DNA of 64,000 nucleotides from Psococerastis gibbosa (lineage: Eukaryota > Arthropoda > Insecta > Psocodea > Psocidae). The translations under genes were made by a program, and so were the position numbers. How positions within the stretch are numbered: position 1 is the first letter of the stretch; each line of letters begins with the position of its first letter. The DNA lies in contig OZ020486.1 of the NCBI GenBank assembly GCA_963971405.1, forward strand, positions 32,325,419 through 32,389,418. The letters run 5' to 3'. Shown piece after piece: positions 44,183 through 55,141 of this stretch. Under the pieces are notes generated by a model that was not told where the DNA came from, made no database searches, and worked only from the letters and a program-made list of their open reading frames with translations.

Positions 44183-44256
44183 CGTAACTCTTCTCACCTC
44201 CAGTTGTGATATGGTAAGCCTTCAGAATTACACGTTTCAGTTAGGTTATTTCTTTC

Positions 44257-44262
44257 AATAAA
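44257..44262 (+). terminator. Poly(A) signal of ASCC1 copy A
   Basis: AATAAA lies 75 nt after the TGA at 44180-44182 and is the first such hexamer downstream of the stop codon. Confidence 0.6.
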
Positions 44263-44400
44263 AAACTAATACTAATGCGTTTTATTTTAATGGCCTGTCT
44301 GTGCTAGTGAGGCAAAGTGGCGACATTCATAATTTTGATAGTGATGACGGACGTGATTTTGTTAAAATTGCTTACATTTGCAATTTTACATGTCTACAGC

Positions 44401-44680
44401 CAGTGCTGGGGCCCTTTCTCGGGCAGAAAAGTCTTACCCTTACACGAATATTCCACAATCATTTATAAAATATAAACTCAGGATGCAAAAATGAATAGAA
44501 TAAGGCGATTAATCACAAATGCCAAGCCACGTTCCAATTTCCCGCCAAATATTTCGACAAGTTTATATACTTACTTTAGTTTCTTTTATTTTTTTTAATT
44601 TATTGCAATTTTTTATTTCCCGGCTTTGTGTGGAGACCCTGGGGCTATGGCCCTTTTCCCCATAGTCAATCCCAGCGCTG
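44401..44680. mobile_element. Short hAT-like element with 8 bp target duplication
   Basis: The termini CAGTGCTGGGG and CCCAGCGCTG are flanked by perfect TCTACAGC repeats (44393-44400 and 44681-44688). The ends and subterminal GGGGCC blocks resemble the larger element at 7687-8698, so this may be an internally deleted relative. Confidence 0.75.
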
Positions 44681-45243
44681 TCTACAGCTAATAAGCGTTT
44701 GCGGATTATGCTTTTAGTTGGAGAGTGCCTGGAATTGTGTAGAGTGTATTGGTTTTTTTGTGTGAGCCTGTTTCTATTAACTGACTTTTCAAGAAGAGCT
44801 AGAGAACCTAAAATAGTTCACTCTCGCCTCTTACATTCGTTCTGAGGTTCTATCATGGAAATCATTACTTGGTGCCACTTACATGATCTCACTATTAGAT
44901 ACTGCATATTATAATACATTTGTGAATTAAGTGACAAGTTAAAGTAAAACAATCCTATTGGTTGCAATCTTTTTTGATCTGAGTCATTAAATGATGATCA
45001 ATTATCGCTCTTGTGCATCTTCTGCCCCGCCCAACTATGCCTTTTCACCGATTGGAGCCAACAGTCAACCAATTTAGACTAATTGGAGCCAAATTGACCA
45101 AAAATGCATATTTTTTTACAGAAATGAATCTGAATGAGTGTCAAACGAAGGTACTGACTGATTTTCCTGATGCAAAATGAAACGAAATGCTGTATCAAAA
45201 AAGAATATGTTTTTTGCCTCGTGTATATATGGTATATAATACT

Positions 45244-46162
45244 CATTGGCGTAAATAGGGGGTCCTGGGGGGGGCTTAGCCCCCCCCCCCCAGGGTTTTT
45301 GGTGACGAAGACGTTATGGAGGCTAAAGGCATAGTATCCACAATAATGAAAGGGAAATTAATTCTTAGTATGCTTATTTTACATGAAAGAAATCAACATA
45401 TTGACCAAGTACTTTCACAAAAAATATATTACTAAAAATGCTTAAAACCCCAATACTTCAAAGCTATTTTTTCCAAATTTTTCTCCGGGCCCCCCTCAAT
45501 GGTAAGTTTATTCGCCGTTGTAATATCTCAATTTTGTACTGCTTGGAAACATTGGCGTAAATAGGGGGTCCTGGGCTAAGCCCCCCCCCCCCCCGAAGCA
45601 CCCGTGCCCCCAGGATTTCTGGTGATAAAGACGTTATGAAGGCGAAAGGCATAGTATTCACAATAACGAAAGGGAAATGAATTCTTGGTATGCTTATTTC
45701 ACAAGATAGACATCATGAAAAAAATCGACATATTGTCCTATCCGATATAAGTCCTTTCACAAAAATATATTACTGGAAATGATTAAAACTCCAATATTTC
45801 AAACCTATTTTTTCAAAACTTTTCTTTGGGGGAGGCCCCCGGCGGGCCCCCTTCAGTGGTAGGTTTAATAGGTAAAATCTCAACTGTGCTGCTTGCAAAG
45901 TGCGTAAACCCTCCCTAATTTGGGCCTATTCATCAATTTTTGTTCTCCGGGGGAGACCCCCGGGCCCCCCTTTCTCCAGGGTAGAATATTCGTAAAACCT
46001 CCCTAATTTGGGCATATTCATCAAGTTTTGTTCTCTGGGGGAGACCCCCGGGCCCCCCTTTCTCCAGTATTGAATATTTGTAAAACTTCACTAATTTCAG
46101 CCCATTTTTCAATTTTTTTTAACGCCCCCCCCCCCCAGAAATTTTAGGAATTTACGCCAATG
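45244..46162. mobile_element. TIR element with CATTGGCGTAAAT ends and tandem internal copies
   Basis: Starts CATTGGCGTAAATAGGGGGT and ends ATTTACGCCAATG, with 7 of 8 bp flanking repeats (ataatact / gtaatact). A second copy of the left end starts at 45552, and the downstream blocks at about 45840, 45950 and 46040 repeat a 'ctccgggggagacccccgggcccccc' unit. Long oligo-C and oligo-G tracts are present. Non-coding. Confidence 0.6.
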
Positions 46163-46299
46163 GTAATACTGACATTAAACTAATTTAGGTTAATGAGGCA
46201 ACCTCCTCGTTACAATCGAAATTGGAGGATCTGGGAGATATAATAACGAAGGCTTTCACGACCGGAGTCTAATAAGGGGTACCTCCGCGATTCAACCTT

Positions 46300-46400
46300 A
46301 GAAGTGTACGTGTACGTAGTGCCACTGAAGATGTCGACCGCAGTTGTTGACGAAACGTTTGGAAGCCTACTTTAAAATCGACCACGGCCTATTAGCCCGG
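46300..46400 (+). ncRNA. Hammerhead-like motif in a PLE-like repeat
   Basis: CTGAAGATGTCGACCGCAGT, TGTTGACGAAACG contains CUGANGA and GAAAC joined by a 6 bp stem (GUCGAC/GUUGAC), again with one extra U after the first core strand. It is followed by 'cgaccacggcctattagcccgg', which recurs near 13676. It may be a relic of a Penelope-like terminal repeat; no full ribozyme fold could be shown by eye. Confidence 0.3.
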
Positions 46401-47669
46401 ATGCTTATGCCCCCCTTAATCTGGGAAATCATTGACGAGGCATAGATCGTGGGTTGGAATCCTGTCAAATCCAGATTTTTCTAGATCCTCTTATTTTGGT
46501 GATTACTTGCCATAGTCATCGTGGCCATTTTTATATTACTGGCTGGATTTTGAATTTAAGGCATGCTCACCTAATAAAAATTAGGTATGTAATGACTGTT
46601 GTTTGTATTAAGCATAACGGAACACTCATTAAAAGGAAAATAAAGTGAAGTGAAAGATACTTTTCCAAACACTCAAAGAGGGGAGGGGCACCAGCCACCA
46701 CGCCTCCCATGATCAGTCATTGAGGTGGATTCAAAACATATTTTTGTCCCACCTCTCCTATATAGACCTCTAGCAAAGCCCATTGAAGATGATATCAGGT
46801 ACAAAGGTCAATTCTGGGAACTTTCCACTAGCGTTGTCAATAGGGCCTAACAATGCTCTTGACACATCAAACAACACAGTTTAAGGGCGGGTTAACGGGA
46901 CATTCCTTATCTGGGTTAAATATAGAAAATAGAAAGGTAGCTGGTCGTAGAAACTAGCCCTCAGGCCTCAATTAATGGTGAAACTTGTTAGTGTCAAGGT
47001 ATCCGCCCTCATCAGAGTTTTGCCGAGGTTTTGATACTTATGAAAAATGCAACGGAAAAGTAAGTATTTATTTTATTTTTTATTTCCATTTAGTCTTGTG
47101 ATTTTTTTAAATTTATAGTTTTACAGGTTATGTACAGGTAGATAGTCCATAGTTTCTGTGAAAGCTAAACTGTCCATTGCCGTGGTAGTTGGTACGCTTG
47201 GCTTATTACTGACCTTGTAGTCCTATTCTCCCTACCCCTCCCCGTTTATTGCGCCTATCTGCAATTTTGTTTTATTAAAGGCTACTGTATTGTGACAAAC
47301 CCCCAGACAATTACTTTCCGAATGGGAATTTGATGTTTATATCAGGCGGTTGCGGGAGGGGGAGCTACCGGAGTAGTTTATGGAACGCTGCCGCGCGGGT
47401 CCATATCGCTAAAATCAGCGATTACTGAACTAGAAGAAGCATAAAATTCACAAGTATAAAATAATCCTCTGTGCTCATTGTGAAAGTTGTTTCATCGCCA
47501 ACAAACCCCTGCATCAATAATACCCTTTTCCATTGGAAACTTGCGGTATAAACTTTAAAATTAGTACCAAAATATTGTCTAAAATTATTTTGTTGACGTA
47601 TATAATAGAATTAACTACTGTGTGTCAACAACAATCGAAATAGGGAATTAGATCCGCTTTGCTTTGAAA
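46400..47669. other. Spacer between the two ASCC1 copies, no clear gene
   Basis: No coding similarity was found. A short open stretch at 47046-47058 (ATG, 4 codons plus one base, then a consensus GTAAGT donor) has the phase needed for a first exon of ASCC1 copy B. That is weak evidence. Confidence 0.3.
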
Positions 47670-48130
47670 TTTGACGTGTAGGTTCACAAAAAGCTCGTCT
47701 CGGTGGACTCGGGCCATTTCTTTTATTTAAGGCTAACTCAATTTTGGGGGTTTCACCCTCCGAAAAAAAACGGCTACAATTTTCTTTCAAAATTAAAATA
47801 TAATATCAACAAAACCCAGGTCGCTTGCCCCTTGATATTGTAGTTTGGTTGTGAGGGCAAAAATAAATAAAAGAAGACAAAATTTTCATGAAAAATGAAA
47901 AAAACATAATTTCTCTGTGGAGCCTTTCAATCGATGCTTTCAGGTATGTTTTAGGTAAAGAGTAGTAAAGTAAAGGTAGAGTGAAAAACCGAACCGGTTG
48001 TTTTCCAAAGCAAAGTTATGGTTTTGTATAAAAAATAATTTTTTGAAGAAATTATGGATAATTCAAGCCCAATACATTGCATACCCTGCCATTATTATAT
48101 GATGTAATATATTGGTCTGCCCGTTCTAGA
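47670..48130 (-). repeat. GACA-containing TIR repeat, reverse partial copy
   Basis: The inverse of this segment matches the middle of the family at 660-1534 ('aggtcgcttgcccct', 'tttcaatcgatgctttcaggtatgttttaggt', 'gttttgtataaaaaataatttttt'). Both termini are missing. Confidence 0.6.
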
Positions 48131-48261
48131 ATATGCAATCCAATCGATCAATTCAGTGCTTTGGGATAGAGAAACTCAAGGGAACCGAAATTATAGGAAT
48201 AATAATAATATATAATATATAGCAAATATAGGAATAAACCATAGGACAATTATTTACCGTT

Positions 48262-48415
48262 ATTACAGTACCTATTCGAGTCCCACACTTGCTATATTTT
48301 CTGTCCATGCTTCGGAGGACATGTAAAGCAGGCTTTCCTAGTTGAGTGTAAGAGAGGGCTTATAACCCTAACTCCGCTAGGTTGGCTTAGTAATAGACCA
48401 AAAAAAGACGATATG
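48262..48415 (+). repeat. tRNA-derived SINE, family 1
   Basis: Contains a B-box-like ATTCGAGTCCCACAC, then 'ttctgtccatgcttcggagg', 'gtaaagcagg', 'ttcctagttgagtgtaagagag' and 'ctaactccgctaggttggct'. These blocks occur in the same order at 56650-56818 and, inverted, at 41785-41955. Confidence 0.6.
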
Positions 48416-48775
48416 TATTTATTTATTTACCTATCCTAATTGATAAATAGGAAAGTATGTACGGGTTCAGTCGTACCTGTTCTTTTTTTACCTTCACTGC
48501 TTATTTCCCAAATTTACCTGATAAAGCTATGCCAAGCAGTGTGAAGAATTTGAAAAGTGCCCTGTGTTTTGTCTCGGCTGGGGGAGAACCCCGTTAGAAA
48601 CTACTCTGGTAGTTGGGTCTGGAGTTGGACTTTAACCACCTCATAGCCTAACTAGGGCTTTCTGCAACCCTCACGTGCCGTTACTCGTGGACGTCTGCGC
48701 AGTACTCATATAATTTTCAATGTGCGTATATACCATATACGGTAGAGATCGCTTAAGTTTCTGAAATGTTTTCAG

Positions 48776-51700
48776 GTTTAGTGGATTTATTTCAAGGCTT
48801 GCATTGTCGTGGTGACGACACTGACATTGTCGAGACTGCAACTGGGAAATTTATTTCTAAACTGACTATCTCCAGGTAATGTCGTTCTTTTTTTCATGTT
48901 GGGTCCCTCCCCTGCCAAGCTATCCTCTTTGGGGTAGGTTTCTAATAGAGATGTAACTAATAGTGATTTGGCCGAATAAGTATCGAATATTCGGTGCAAA
49001 ATCAAAAATAAAATCTCAATTGTGTAAACAAACCAAATGTGAATTTGTTGTCATTTTACCTCGACTTTGTCATAGAGATAACTAGCCCACAAAATAAATA
49101 CGTCTTAAAAATAAAGCAACATTAATGGCGAGTCTCTGCCCCCTTCTAAATAATTTACATACAGGTACAAATCTAATAGTGACTCTAAAGGTCCCAAAAA
49201 GCTACCCGGGTCAGTCTCCATGAATTCTTTAAAACAGGATATGCTACATAGAAAATTGGCAACCCAATTTTAAATAATTTTCATTTTTTATTGCATTAAC
49301 TCAACTCAGCAAGTTATTAAAAATTTGGCTCATTTAAGTTGTAGAAGACTACCTACTTCGTGCATCATATAGTATAATCGGGTATTTTTACTTTTCGGTT
49401 TTGTAGTTTTTCCAAAAATCCCAGATTACATGAAATTTTAGTCCCCTCTGGTTTTTATGAAAGACCTAAGGTACCAAAAATATAATATTTCCTATTATAT
49501 GATGCATGAAGTAATCTTCTACAACTTACATGAGCCAAATCTTTTAATCATTTGCTTTATTAATTAATTTAAAAACAAAAAAGTCAATAAAAACAACAAA
49601 TTTTGGGGTGCTAATTTTCTGCGTAGCATGCTGTCTTCTTAAGGGAAAACAGACTGAAGTTAAAAATTTTCTTTTTCTATATTTAAAGGCCTTATGAGGT
49701 AGGCCCATCATTTCTAGGGGGAACTTGTTCAGTACTCTAGAGCCCAGATATGTTAGTCCTCTAGCTGTTGCCTCTATCCTTCTTTCATATACCAGTCTGT
49801 CCCTGTCCCTCTTATATTAATCATGGGATGGACGTCACAATTGTGACGAATGCTGAAAAAATGTTTTTACATCACAATTTACCTACATTTTTTATGTTTT
49901 TTGAAATGCTTGATTTATGATTGGATTAATAGACTAATGGTCGTAAAATCTCATAAAATATGAGTCAAGGCCGTGCCCAGGTTTTGATTTTGGGGGGGGT
50001 CCAAAATTTTTTTTACATAATTTATTAATGAATTAATGGATAAATTCTTCAAACCATACAGGTTTACATACAAAAATTTATTTCGGGGGGGGGGTCCGAA
50101 CCCCATGGACCACCCCCTGGGCACGGCCGTGATCTGAGTGATTGAACATTTTTAGCTCAATTGGAGAGGCAGAAACTGTACTTTCAGCTCTTCCAAATAG
50201 TTTCCCTTTGGGTTCATTACCCTTATTTCTATTCGATAGTTCATTAATAGAGCAAGAATTTATGTTTGAAAGCTTTTCAAACGGCTACTATAATCTGGAA
50301 CTGTCTTTTTAGGACATTCTTCGGTGCCATCATTGGAACGCAAGGGGCGGTTCTGCGGCGCATACAAGATGCGACGAACACGAGGCTATTTATACCGCGT
50401 CAGCACCAACACGGTGACATTGTTGTGATTGGTAACTGTCGTGGAGACGTAGTCCTAGCAAGGAAGCATGTTGCCCACACGGTAGTGGCTGCGAGGAATA
50501 GACTAAGCTTCACTCATTTTCTCTCGCTGCCATTAGCTTCTCAAGAAATTAAAGACAATTTCGTTAAATTTCAGGTAAGATTTTATAGAAGCAACATAGT
50601 AATGCTAACATTCATGGTAACCTATTATACGATATAAGGACATGGACGATTTATACACCGATGACCCCGCTGAAAATTTTTTCATTGCAGCAAATGGGTA
50701 GTTGGAAAACCACACAGTCAAGGTACATCTAGAACCACTCAAAAAAGCCCTCAAATGTGCTTTGCGGGTTGCGATGAACAAACCATTCCGACATCCCTCC
50801 GCTCCCCTATTTGAAGTATTTAACGTCCCAACACTAGAAACTAGCTAGGCCTATATTGAACAAATTCTCATATACAGATACAAAAAATTTTACCATGACT
50901 TTACACACAAAGCCCGTGACACCAGACTAGCAGAAGATCGTTGCCTCATAATACCACAATTAGAAACGTCTCTATTTCAACACTCCCATACATATATTTC
51001 AATAAAGGTTTATAACTCCATCCCTCTATCAATTAAAAAAGCCCCAAGTCTGAATATATACAAGTCACTTATAAGGGATATTAAAATTATCACTCGAAAT
51101 TACCTGTCCTGGATTGCCTTGCTAAAAAGTTAATGTTAAAAGTTAATGTTCATTTTATTATTTATTATTTTATTTTATTTTAGTATTTTAACAACTCGTG
51201 TGTATTTTAATAATTTTAATAATTTAAATACGTTGTATTTTGTAACACAGTTTTAAAAGAATTTGTTTTGTGTTGTAGATTAAGTTTAGAATGAGTTTTA
51301 ATGTAAGTCTATTAGGTCGAGGGGCCCATCACGGGAATTCCCAAAGGTGCCCCTCTGAACCACCAATAAAATGATGTGAAATGTATCTCTCGATGAATAA
51401 AATTTACTTTACTTTACTTTATTTAATTTTTTTTTTTTTTTTTTTTGATTCACTGTTTGTGGTTTCTATTTCCAGGAAAAAGTATTGGAGTTATGTCCGC
51501 ACCTCAAAGAAAAACTATTCGTACCACCAGAAACTCTTCACGCCACACTGCAACTTTTGGTGCTTACGGACACCAGGGAAAGACGTCAAGCTTGCCAAAA
51601 ATTAGAGCAGCTGTGTAACTTGTTAAGGTATTTATTGAAATGACTCCTTGCTCTTATGGACCGAATGAAGAAACTAGCAAAAGTTTAATTGACAAACCTC

Positions 51701-54204
51701 ACTAACACCGATTAACCAGAGTTACCACACCCATCGTTTTTTGTACAAATCAAATTCAATAATTGTGGCAAAATGTTAAGAGGTAGGCCTACATATCATG
51801 TATCATAAGGCGGCTATTGCACCGACCTCGTTTTGCATAGGTAATGCAAGTGCATGACGTGGTAGCAGACATCATTAATAAGTCTCTGCCATATTTTAAG
51901 GAGACTATAATGTAGATACTTAACTTATCGATTATAAATTAAGTTATAATATGGTAGAGACTAATTAATGATGTCTGCTACCACGTCATGCACTTGCATT
52001 ATGCAAAACGGGGTCGGTGGAATAGCTGCCTTATGCACAGAAAAATGTCTTTTGTTTGTCCTGATATTTTTAACGGCTCTACGAACGATATTTCATTAGA
52101 TTTGATTTTTTTCACCTATACGCATTTTCCCCTCCATTTTTCCCCCCTTGAAAGGTAAGAAATGTTAGGCTACCTAAGTGAAGTTTGTTAGTTTTTTTAA
52201 TTTTCTGTGCGACAATATTATTTTATTTTCCTTAAAAAAGTTTTAGACATCTAATTGTAAAAAATGTAAAGTTGGCTCGCCATCTTGGGAAATGACGAGT
52301 GGCAATGTTCATTACATGATGATGTCTTAACCAGACTTATTTTTCATTGTGTTAAATAATTGGATTTGGCTAAGAAGACAAAACAGATCTAAAAATAGTA
52401 TGGCTCTTTATTATAAGGCTTGTATTATTCATTCCACAGTTAACTATGCATGTTTCTTTCATTGCAGGTCTCTGCTGATGGGAAAAGAGTTACGTGTAGA
52501 AGCTAGGGGCTTAGATTATTTCTCCGAAGACCCTTCTGCCGTTCGTGTATTGTATGCCAAAGTGTACAATCCTCTTCTACAAGAAGTGGCGGAAACAGTG
52601 TCCAAACAATTCAGACAAACTGGTCTCACTAAGAGCTGGAATGATGCTTTAAAACTACATATGACCCTGATGAAGGTCCATTGTTCAGTAAATTTGGGTA
52701 AAGAGGCCTTCGATGCAAGACCTATTTTAGAGGTAAGCTGGTTTCTCTTTATTATTTTTTAGGTACTTCTTGTTGGCAAAGTTTATCGAATATCAACATC
52801 TCATCTTGATAGTCTTTGGGTTCCGATTCCTGAAAAAAGCGTAGGCTATATTGTTTCTCCGGCGATTATTCTTAATCCTAGCCTGGGATTGAAAATGTAA
52901 AAAAGATAATTTTAGAAAGGAAAGTGCTATTCATGCTATTTTTAATCCCTAGAAATAGTTAATACTTAACGGCATAGGGGGTATTCACTGTGTTGGTAGA
53001 AAAGGGGAAAGGGTAAAATGGAAAAATAGAAAAATAACGCAGCGTGAGGATACCTCCGCCAACCATAGAAATAGAAAAACGTAACCTAACTTACCTACAA
53101 AATTTCTTTGCCTTTGGCTATTAACTTATCAACATCTGCTGTAGTCCACCTCTTGCCACATGTTTCCTTTGTTGTTTTTTATTAATTTCTGTCACAGAAC
53201 TAATTTTAAGGAGATTCATCTACCCACATCTACCTATTGAGATGGCGACCAATGTTCGACTTTCGGAAAATTTCTTCACAACTTTTCGCTTCCAGCAATC
53301 CCATTTGAATTGCATGGGCGGGTTTAAGGCAATTTTTTGGGCTGATGTGGAAGGCCTATCTTAATTTAAATTATACCCATGTCTTCGTCTTTTCTTCCTC
53401 TTTCAGGCCATGCTATATTTGTGGTGATCAAGCAAGGAGTTTGGCTTTGGGGGTGTGAAACTTCAGGGGGTGCGCACGATTTTCAACAAAAATAGGCCTC
53501 TTTCGGCCGCATTATTATCTATTGTATATAAAAAATTCAGACTACTTAAGGGCTTTTCCACATTTCTTTCTCTTTCCAGCCATATATTATTTAAGTTAAT
53601 TTAGGCGTTGTCACGTTGAACTATCGTCCGTAAACCGACTTACAGACAACCAATTTTTTTTATTACATATATAGCGTAGGTAGCGAAGAGGAACGGCAGG
53701 GTCTGAGGAATCTCCCTACACCTGATCGGCCTGGGCCGAAAGGAATTTTTTTAATTTTATAAAAATAAAAAGCAAAACTCAAAAGGAAATAAACAACAAA
53801 TATGACCGTTTTCGATTCCCCAAGTGCAGTTTACCCAAGCTAGGGGTTGGGTAAAGTGGGAATGTTAGGGAAACACGTTTCCGTACGGCATCATTTTTCT
53901 AATCGAAAAACTGGAATTCTATTCTTTCATTTTACCCCAGTTTCCTACTTTCCCTCAGGGTAAACTCAGCACAGTGAATACCCTGATAGTAGGCCTGCAG
54001 CTGTAGAAATGACTGTTTAAAATAACTTTGTTTTTACAGGCATTCGATGGTTTCTATTTTGGGACATTAACGGTGCAGAAGCTTCATTTATCTGTGATTG
54101 GAACGGGAGGCCGCGGAATAGATGGATTTTATCTCTCCCCCGTTTACATCCATCTGCCATCTTTTACTCCTATACGGAGCCCAACATATTCTGGTTGTAC
54201 TTGA
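48776..54204 (+). CDS. ASCC1: ASCC1 paralogue, copy B (5 exons seen, first exon uncertain)
   Basis: Exons are 48776-48875, 50313-50574, 51476-51627, 52468-52732 and 54040-54204 (TGA). Junctions are GT-AG with the same phases as copy A. The KH exon (262 nt) and the next exon (152 nt) have exactly the lengths of their copy A partners; the fifth is two codons shorter (265 against 271) and the last is longer (165 against 144). The KH domain reads IIGTQGAVLRRIQDAT with GxxG loop GTQG. The two His-x-Thr motifs are LHATL and LHMTL, and the end has LHLSVIGTGGRGIDGFYL. All frames are open, so it looks functional, yet it has diverged clearly from copy A. Exon 48776 has no ATG and starts in phase 1, so an upstream exon is needed. 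The only candidate I found is a 13 nt exon at 47046-47058, which would give 318 residues. Role as for copy A or subfunctionalised. Confidence 0.88.
49233..49638. mobile_element. piggyBac-like palindromic MITE flanked by TTAA
   Basis: TTAA at 49229-49232 and 49639-49642 flank a 406 bp palindrome. The ends 'aacaggatatgctacatagaaaatt' and 'aattttctgcgtagcatgctgtc' are inverse copies. The inner 'atttggctcat..aagttgtagaagactac' block is shared with 5439-5970. It lies in the ASCC1 copy B intron before the KH exon. Confidence 0.7.
49966..50131. mobile_element. hAT-like MITE (CAAGGCCGTGCCCAGG family), reverse copy
   Basis: Starts CAAGGCCGTGCCCAGG, ends CCTGGGCACGGCCGTG, flanked by atatgagt / atctgagt (7 of 8). 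Its oligo-G tracts are the complement of the oligo-C tracts in 28442-28626. It lies about 180 bases before the ASCC1 copy B KH exon. Confidence 0.72.
50717..51424 (+). mobile_element. 5'-truncated Jockey-type LINE with RT C-terminus and (ACTTT)n tail
   Basis: One frame from 50717 to TAA at 51131-51133 shows ALRVAMNKPFRHPS, FEVFNVPTLETS (then one in-frame TAG), FTHKARDTRLAED and VYNSIPLSIKKAPSLNIYK, the usual jockey-type RT C-terminal order. A 3' UTR follows, with a poly(A)-like AATAAA and an (ACTTT)n tail ending near 51424. The tail ends about 50 bases before the splice acceptor of ASCC1 copy B exon 51476. The single stop suggests a fairly young insertion. Confidence 0.75.
51804..52035. mobile_element. 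Palindromic MITE with GACGTGGTAGCAG core and an inner palindrome
   Basis: Ends CATAAGGCGGCTATTGCACC and its near-inverse CTGCCTTATG. The arms contain CATGACGTGGTAGCAGACAT. At the centre, 51881-51962 is a second palindrome (AGTCTCTGCCATAT ... ATATGGTAGAGACT) whose middle is shared with 30120-30354. It lies in the ASCC1 copy B intron between 51627 and 52468. Confidence 0.7.
52978..53983. mobile_element. TIR element with GGGTATTCACTGTG ends
   Basis: GGGTATTCACTGTG at 52978 and CACAGTGAATACCC ending at 53983 are perfect 14 bp inverse copies about 1 kb apart, and the next blocks ('ggggaaagggtaaa' / 'ttaccccagtttcc') are loosely inverse too. It fills most of the last intron of ASCC1 copy B and contains the repeat at 53210-53745. 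No transposase seen. Confidence 0.6.
53210..53745. repeat. Interspersed repeat ending in 'CTACACCTGATCGGCC', copy 2
   Basis: Begins 'gattcatctacccac', contains 'attgagatggcgacca' and ends 'ctccctacacctgatcggcctgggccgaaa', in parallel with 56100-56618. The middle is diverged. Confidence 0.45.
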
Positions 54205-54957
54205 TGTTAGAAAATATTCTGTGTACAAGGCTTTGCGGTGCCTTCGTGATATCAAAACTGAGTAGACACGCTGTAGTTTTTTTTATTAATTTTAAAAACA
54301 ATGTTTTGTCAGTAAATAACACAATGGTGTTTATTACAATACTTAGTTAGACATAATACACTTATAAAATCGAAGAAACTTGCTGTTTCGTTGTCTTCAA
54401 TTCCTGGTCGCACTGTGTGTCTGCCCCTTTAGACATCTGCTCCGGCCCAAATTTATCATCGTAATCTATTTATTACATAAAGCAAAAAAATAAAACCATA
54501 ATTTATTGTATAATGAAATTTTCCGTCAGTCCTTTATATTGAACAAAATACAATTTCATAGGAAATATCAATGGCAAAGTTGTGAAAAAGTCCATTAGGA
54601 AAAATGTTCCTGTAAATTTTGATGCGCACATGGGTTAGTTGTAAGAGTGGACCGAAAATTCGCCCAAATGGAAAATAAAGACAATTTTCTTTATTACACT
54701 GCCACCAATTGGCCACAGAATTTGAACACATTTAGCCTACCGTCCTCAGTGTTCCTTCTACACAAATCGCGTTCAATTACTTTAACCGATCGTTGTTGGT
54801 GACTGCCGCATGCCGTACGCCAAATTTTACAGGACATTTTCTTCTAATTAAGGGATTTGAATTTTTTACAACCTTACGATCTACATTTCCTCTGAAACCC
54901 GTAAGGTTTTCCCCACCAGTTCTCTTAATGTTTCCCTCTAGATATATCTCACACCTG

Positions 54958-55130
54958 CTAACGGCCTTCGATGGCATAGTGGTAGCTTGTTCGTACTTGT
55001 GCGAGTCTCTACACTTCATGCGGTCGGTGACCTGTCGTAACTCAACACAGGTATTACTTACAGAGGCGACTGAATAGGTTATTCGTATACATTCATTGAA
55101 TTGTTTGTGTGACAATAATCTTTTTTTAAA
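54958..55130 (+). repeat. tRNA-derived SINE, family 2
   Basis: Contains an A-box-like TGGCATAGTGGTAGC followed by 'gcgagtctctacacttcatgcg', 'gtcgtaactca' and 'cattcattgaattgtttgt'. The same order occurs at 58165-58350. The Pol III box spacing fits a tRNA-like head, but no tRNA cloverleaf is intact. Confidence 0.5.
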
Positions 55131-55141
55131 AAAAATACCTA

